Below the pieces are notes generated by a model that worked only from the letters and a program-made list of their open reading frames with translations, was not told the origin of the DNA and made no database searches. A stretch of 34,430 nt of DNA from the NCBI GenBank assembly GCA_031265345.1, contig JAISCU010000284.1:1-34430 (forward strand). The letters are read 5' to 3'. Origin of the DNA: Bifidobacteriaceae bacterium. Lineage in GTDB: Bacteria > Actinomycetota > Actinomycetes > Actinomycetales > WQXJ01. Below are positions 31,284 to 34,430 of this stretch, in pieces. Both the position numbers and the translations under genes were made by a program. How positions within the stretch are numbered: the stretch's first letter is position 1; each line of letters begins with the position of its first letter.

Positions 31284-31332
31284 AAACCCGTGCCAACACG
31301 CGCCTGCCGGACTGTTGGCACGCCTTTGGTAC
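31284..31332. repeat. 49-bp hairpin repeat, copy 2
   Basis: Direct repeat of the element at 31148, starting 136 bases later, same orientation. Stem GTGCCAACA (31290-31298) with TGTTGGCAC (31313-31321). The whole stretch 31084-31397 otherwise has no gene. Confidence 0.8.
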
Positions 31333-31397
31333 CGACTTGGCGGCCCAAGCCAGGCCCGAGGATCAGGCGCAAGGCCCACGCGGGAGGCTCGCGGCGG

Positions 31398-31676
31398 TCA
31401 GGCGGCGAGTTTGCGCTCCATCAGCCAAGCGCCGATGGCGTCCCTGACTATGGCCGACTGCGTGACATGGTCCGCTGCTGCCGCCGCTTCGATGGCCCGT
31501 TTGAAACCAGCCGGGACGCGCACATTGAGCGCCTCGTCCTTCATCGCGGGGCCGGGAGAGTGACGCGCGTACTTGACGACCTCGACGCCGGGGAAGCCGG
31601 CCGAGGCGTTGGCTTCGACGGCGTCGATCATGGCATCGGTCAATTTGACTCCGTTGACCGTTCCCCAGTTGCTCAT
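31398..31676 (-). CDS. Ribbon-helix-helix (CopG-like) protein, orphan
   Basis: A 92-residue protein. The C-terminal half, ALNVRVPAGFKRAIEAAAAA followed by VTQSAIVRDAIGAWL, is a CopG/Arc-type ribbon-helix-helix DNA-binding unit. The N-terminal half (VNGVKLTDAMIDAVEANASA) resembles antitoxin-like regulators found in actinobacteria. ATG 31676 has AAGGA upstream. No toxin gene overlaps or follows it; only the hairpin repeats lie downstream. It may be a solitary antitoxin or a repressor of the divergent gene. Confidence 0.75.
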   Translation of the reverse strand: MSNWGTVNGVKLTDAMIDAVEANASAGFPGVEVVKYARHSPGPAMKDEALNVRVPAGFKRAIEAAAAADHVTQSAIVRDAIGAWLMERKLAA

Positions 31677-31720
31677 GATTTCATCCTTCGAGCTCGATTT
31701 ATCAGGGTCGCTGGGCGAGG

Positions 31721-31726
31721 TAGGTT
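31721..31726 (+). promoter_or_regulatory. -10 box TAGGTT, leaderless promoter
   Basis: TAGGTT ends six bases before the sterol-carrier family ATG at 31733, in the 56-base gap between divergent genes. Confidence 0.45.
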
Positions 31727-31732
31727 GTTGGG

Positions 31733-32116
31733 ATGGTCGCCCGTCGTCGCATCAAGGCTAGCGAAGGCCTCGCTGCACTTGACGCCTGGCTGGGCCGCGA
31801 GGTCTCTAAGGACACGGGCTTGGACCGCGCCACTCTCGCTACCGCCGTCCGTTTCACGCTGGAAGAGCTGGCCGCCCGCGCTCCCGGCAACTCGGTCGAA
31901 GTCCGGGTGCCACCGTTCGGTGCCGTCCAGTGCGTCGAGGGCCCCCGCCACACTCGAGGCACGCCGCCGAACGTGGTCGAACTGCCCGCGGACGTCTGGC
32001 TCGCCTTGGCCACCGGTGAGCTGACCTGGGACGATGCCGCCGGGTCGGGTCGAGTGCACGCCTCGGGTTCTCGCGCCGATTTGTCCGGCGTCCTGCCGCT
32101 GCGGGTGGGCTCATGA
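31733..32116 (+). CDS. Sterol carrier family protein (actinobacterial)
   Basis: A 127-residue protein of the small actinobacterial sterol-carrier family. The diagnostic stretch is [20 protein letters not shown], then [20 protein letters not shown] and [20 protein letters not shown] with [20 protein letters not shown]. The real ligand is unknown. In related genomes it is often found beside purF; here it is about 15 kb from purF. The start is set by a -10 box six bases upstream. Confidence 0.88.
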   Translation: MVARRRIKASEGLAALDAWLGREVSKDTGLDRATLATAVRFTLEELAARAPGNSVEVRVPPFGAVQCVEGPRHTRGTPPNVVELPADVWLALATGELTWDDAAGSGRVHASGSRADLSGVLPLRVGS

Positions 32117-32178
32117 GCCACGCCCCCTGGCGCCAGGACGAAGGTGATGGTGTCAGCTGCTAGCGTGGCCTCCTGCCG

Positions 32179-32562
32179 CTAGCCCAAATCCAACAGCGCT
32201 GCCACGACTTGCCGCGTCGCGTGAAGTGGCGCGGTCTCCGCTACGCCCAACCGGCCGACCAGCCGGGAAGTCGACACGGCCCGCAATGCCCGAGCGACCA
32301 CGACCGAGTCGGTGTCGAGGCCGTTGGCGGCAGTGGCGTTGATTCGGGGCCTGGCCGCGGTGGGCTCAAGAGTCGCTGACAGCGGGGCTACCATGACCAG
32401 ATCGTAGACAGAATCGCTGACCTGGCCATTGGCCGATAGGACAAGAGCGGGACGTGTCTTGCCCGGCTCGCCGGCCCGTGCCGCGCCAAAGGCGGTAAGC
32501 CAGATCTCTCCGAGCCGAGGCGCCGGGGGCCTCGTCGTTGCCACTGGTTCATTCGACGCCAT
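32179..32562 (-). CDS. mazF: MazF/PemK-type endoribonuclease toxin
   Basis: A 127-residue mRNA interferase. The opening GEIWLTAFGAARAGEPGKTR leads to RPALVLSANGQ, the conserved Arg-Pro core, followed by DLVMVAPLSATLEP and VVVARALRAVSTSRLVGRLG, the two other MazF motifs. ATG 32562 lies 14 bases inside the end of the antitoxin gene and has GGGAAGGGA upstream. A longer reading from 32619 only extends through the antitoxin gene. Confidence 0.88.
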   Translation of the reverse strand: MASNEPVATTRPPAPRLGEIWLTAFGAARAGEPGKTRPALVLSANGQVSDSVYDLVMVAPLSATLEPTAARPRINATAANGLDTDSVVVARALRAVSTSRLVGRLGVAETAPLHATRQVVAALLDLG

Positions 32563-32782
32563 CGTCGAGCGTCCCTTCCCAGAGCCGGTATTCGGCGGAT
32601 GCGGCTGGATCGCGCGCATCGTCCATCGCTTCTTGGCGGGCGGCCGCGAGGATCGCCGCGCGGCGCTCTCGACGGGCCAAGTTGGTCAGATACGCCGATA
32701 GCGAAGCCCCCTCGGATGCGGCGAGTCGCGCTAGATCGTCGCGCGTCTGTTCAGGGACGCGAATGGTGGCCGTCACAGTCAT
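32549..32782 (-). CDS. Ribbon-helix-helix antitoxin for MazF
   Basis: A 77-residue antitoxin. The N-terminal TVTATIRVPEQTRDDLARLA and LSAYLTNLARRERRAAILAA form a ribbon-helix-helix, and the acidic tail (EYRLWEGTLDDGVE) is the toxin-binding part. It precedes and overlaps the MazF gene. A TAGAAT -10 box ends exactly six bases before the ATG and no ribosome binding site is present. Confidence 0.87.
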   Translation of the reverse strand: MTVTATIRVPEQTRDDLARLAASEGASLSAYLTNLARRERRAAILAAARQEAMDDARDPAASAEYRLWEGTLDDGVE

Positions 32783-32788
32783 GTCGCC

Positions 32789-32794
32789 ATTCTA
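32789..32794 (-). promoter_or_regulatory. -10 box TAGAAT, leaderless antitoxin promoter
   Basis: TAGAAT on the minus strand ends six bases before ATG 32782. Just upstream GATC...GATC (32802-32820) forms a weak imperfect dyad that could be the autoregulatory operator. Confidence 0.5.
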
Positions 32795-32820
32795 TAGCGC
32801 CGATCGTGGCGATACTGATC

Positions 32821-33079
32821 ACCGCTTGGCTCCGAAGCTGGCAAGAACAATTCGGTGCAACCCGGACGTCAACTGGGGTATGGAACTGTAACTGCGCCTG
32901 CTCGGGTTCCGGATCTCCAGGCCCGGTGCACGGTTCGAAAGCCCATCGCCGTGGACGATGCCGCCTGGCCGGCTCAGGTGCGCACCGGCACGCTCGGGGC
33001 GGTTGTCGGGGCGGCCGTGTCCAAGTGTGGGCCGTGACCTGGACCTGGCGTCGGCAGAGCTTTCGGCCGGACCGCGCCT
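32821..33079. other. Intergenic region, nothing recognised
   Basis: No supported gene, repeat or terminator is seen between the MazEF promoter and the 3' end of the RCC1 gene. One inverse copy of the over-represented octamer (CGATGCCG) lies near 32957. Confidence 0.4.
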
Positions 33080-34237
33080 CTACTGGGCCCACTGCACTCT
33101 GGTCGGGTGTTGCCGCCACTGTTCGCGGCGACCAATGCCTAACTCGGCGTTCTCGTTGGTGCCCCACGCGCACATCGACCCGTCCGTCGCCAGCGCTAGC
33201 GAGTGGCGTCCCCCGGCCGCCACCTGTGCGATTTCGAGATCCCTTGGAAATCCACGTACAAGGACAGGCTCCGACCGGGTCTTCACAACATCGTCACCCA
33301 ATGCGCCGTCGCCGCCGTATCCCCACGCCCAAACCTGGCCGTCAGAGTCAAGGGCCAGCCAGTGGAGAGGACCCGCGGACATAGTCACTATTCGGGTGCC
33401 CTTCGGGAATCCTGTCACGCGCCTCATCGGGAGGATGTGCCCGAGAGCGCCAAGGTGCTTGCCGTCGAGTTCGGTGTAACCGACGACATACACTTTGCCG
33501 GACACGGTCAACACTGCTGTAGACCCGGCAGCGGGATGAACTTCCGCCACGGGGTCGTTATCTGGGAAGCACTTTGCCTCGACCGGCACCAGGGAATCGT
33601 TGGTGGTGCCATCGCCCAACTGCCCCCAACAATTGGAACCCCAGGACCAAACCCGGCCATTTTCGGTCAAGACGGCTGCGTGAGAAAAGCCTGCGGCAAT
33701 TCTTGTCACTGATGCGTCCGGTGGGAGGCCCGCGACTGCGACCGGCGCTCCGGTGGCGGTGCCGTTCCCGAACCAGTCCCGGCCGCGCACCGCAACCGCA
33801 TACACAGTGCCTGCGGGCGTCAGCGCCAGCAATCCCTCGTCGCCCAATGATATGTCGTTGATCTTGGTCCCATCGGGGAATCGCAACGGTTCGAGATGGA
33901 GGCGGGCTGGACGGGGATGTTTCAGCCGCAGCAGCGACAGATCGGAATGGCCCCATCGGTAGACTTCCCCCGCCGATGACAGTGCCGCCGCGATGAAGGC
34001 ACCCGCTGACACTTTGACGAAACGCGCCGAATGGGGGAACAACCGCACCCGATATGGGCTCCAAAGGTGCTCCATGCCCCATTCGACGCCACCAGAACCC
34101 CACAAGTAGACGCCGCCGGCCGACGTGAGCGCCATGCTGGTCGCGTCCCCGGCAGAAATCTGAACCACAGCGGGCACTACTCCAGACGGGTCCGACCCCT
34201 CTGCATACTGGGGCTCGAACTCGAGACCAGGTTCCAT
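33080..34237 (-). CDS. RCC1-repeat beta-propeller protein
   Basis: A 385-residue protein made almost wholly of RCC1-type repeats of about 50 residues. Typical units are GRVWSWGSNCWGQLGDGTTN, GQVWAWGYGGDGALGDD and GSMCAWGTNENAELGIG, each preceded by a VAAGGRHSLALATD-like strand; roughly seven blades are seen, some degenerate. It should fold as a propeller for protein or ligand binding. No signal peptide is visible from ATG 34237, and a weaker TTG start at 34291 adds 18 residues without creating one. Base composition is slightly less GC-rich than neighbours. Start and localisation are uncertain. Confidence 0.8.
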   Translation of the reverse strand: MEPGLEFEPQYAEGSDPSGVVPAVVQISAGDATSMALTSAGGVYLWGSGGVEWGMEHLWSPYRVRLFPHSARFVKVSAGAFIAAALSSAGEVYRWGHSDLSLLRLKHPRPARLHLEPLRFPDGTKINDISLGDEGLLALTPAGTVYAVAVRGRDWFGNGTATGAPVAVAGLPPDASVTRIAAGFSHAAVLTENGRVWSWGSNCWGQLGDGTTNDSLVPVEAKCFPDNDPVAEVHPAAGSTAVLTVSGKVYVVGYTELDGKHLGALGHILPMRRVTGFPKGTRIVTMSAGPLHWLALDSDGQVWAWGYGGDGALGDDVVKTRSEPVLVRGFPRDLEIAQVAAGGRHSLALATDGSMCAWGTNENAELGIGRREQWRQHPTRVQWAQ

Positions 34238-34313
34238 CTTCTGTTGGCTCTCTCTGAGTTTGTTGCGCACATCGTGCTGGGTGCTCCGCAACGTGCGAGT
34301 GCATACGGTGGGC

Positions 34314-34430
34314 TTAAGTCTGCGGGTCGGCGGGCCCGTACACCTGGAAGCCGTAGGTGCCGGTCACCTCCGCGTAGGGGGTGAACCGCAGCCGGTACGC
34401 CCCGCCCGCGAGCTCACCGTCGAACCGGTG
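34314..34430 (-). CDS. C-terminal end of a gene running off the window
   Basis: The minus strand is open from the window edge to a TAA at 34314 and encodes 38 residues: GGAYRLRFTPYAEVTGTYGF followed by QVYGPADPQT. The strand-rich FTPYAEVTGTYGFQVYG pattern looks like the last strands of a beta-sandwich (pre-peptidase-like or Rhs-type secreted proteins). Codon use is strongly high-GC at third positions, supporting a real gene. It lies about 77 bases upstream of the RCC1 gene and may share its transcript. Confidence 0.6.
   Translation of the reverse strand, partial: HRFDGELAGGAYRLRFTPYAEVTGTYGFQVYGPADPQT

Overview
This window is from a high-GC actinobacterium. The evidence is the purF-purM-DUF3073 block, an actinobacterial-type sterol-carrier family protein, DUF4235 and DUF6177-like proteins, a DtxR/IdeR-type iron box, GTG starts, GTGA and ATGA overlaps, and many genes whose -10 box lies 6-7 bases before the start codon, as in leaderless transcripts. 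I cannot place it to genus. All identifications come from reading the sequence; no database was searched.

Layout. 1-3781 (-): a ribose/sugar-type (CUT2) ABC importer in the order ATPase, permease, binding lipoprotein, closed by a hairpin at the window edge. 4236-7047 (+): an MFS exporter coupled to an unknown lipoprotein, then a truncated second MFS gene. 7048-7696: a gene-free stretch with interspersed repeats. 7697-8355: a VapBC module whose toxin lacks a conserved acidic residue. 8733-11712: an iron box and feoA-feoB-feoC-like; FeoB carries a His/Cys-rich insertion. 11819-13044: a secreted protein of unknown function and a doubtful small ORF. 13001-13623 (-): HicAB. 13708-15443: a two-gene ABC-2 exporter. 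15454-16091 (-): Phd-VapC. 16216-19457: purF-purM, then DUF3073. 19526-20404: short-type 6-phosphogluconate dehydrogenase. 20470-21614: a VapBC45-like pair. 21699-21940 (-): tRNA-Phe and tRNA-Asp. 22316-22891 (-): nicotinamidase. 23084-24679: M19 dipeptidase with a large low-complexity insertion. 24701-25015 (-): DUF3784 membrane protein. 25208-25483: a symmetric array of 31-bp-phased repeats. 25506-29536 (-): thiamine ABC importer thiBPQ under a TPP riboswitch. 29565-29831: DUF4235. 29854-31014 (-): DUF6177-like protein. 31148-31332: a duplicated 49-bp hairpin element. 31398-32116: divergent ribbon-helix-helix protein and sterol-carrier protein. 32179-32782 (-): MazEF. 33080-34430 (-): an RCC1 beta-propeller protein and the tail of another gene.

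How it fits together: this is mostly core metabolism (purines, pentose phosphate, NAD salvage, iron and thiamine uptake) interrupted by five complete toxin-antitoxin pairs plus one orphan antitoxin-like gene. The most unusual signals are the 31-bp-phased repeats at two loci, the recurring low-complexity insertions inside otherwise ordinary proteins (FeoB, dipeptidase, MFS, ThiP), and the consistent leaderless promoter geometry.
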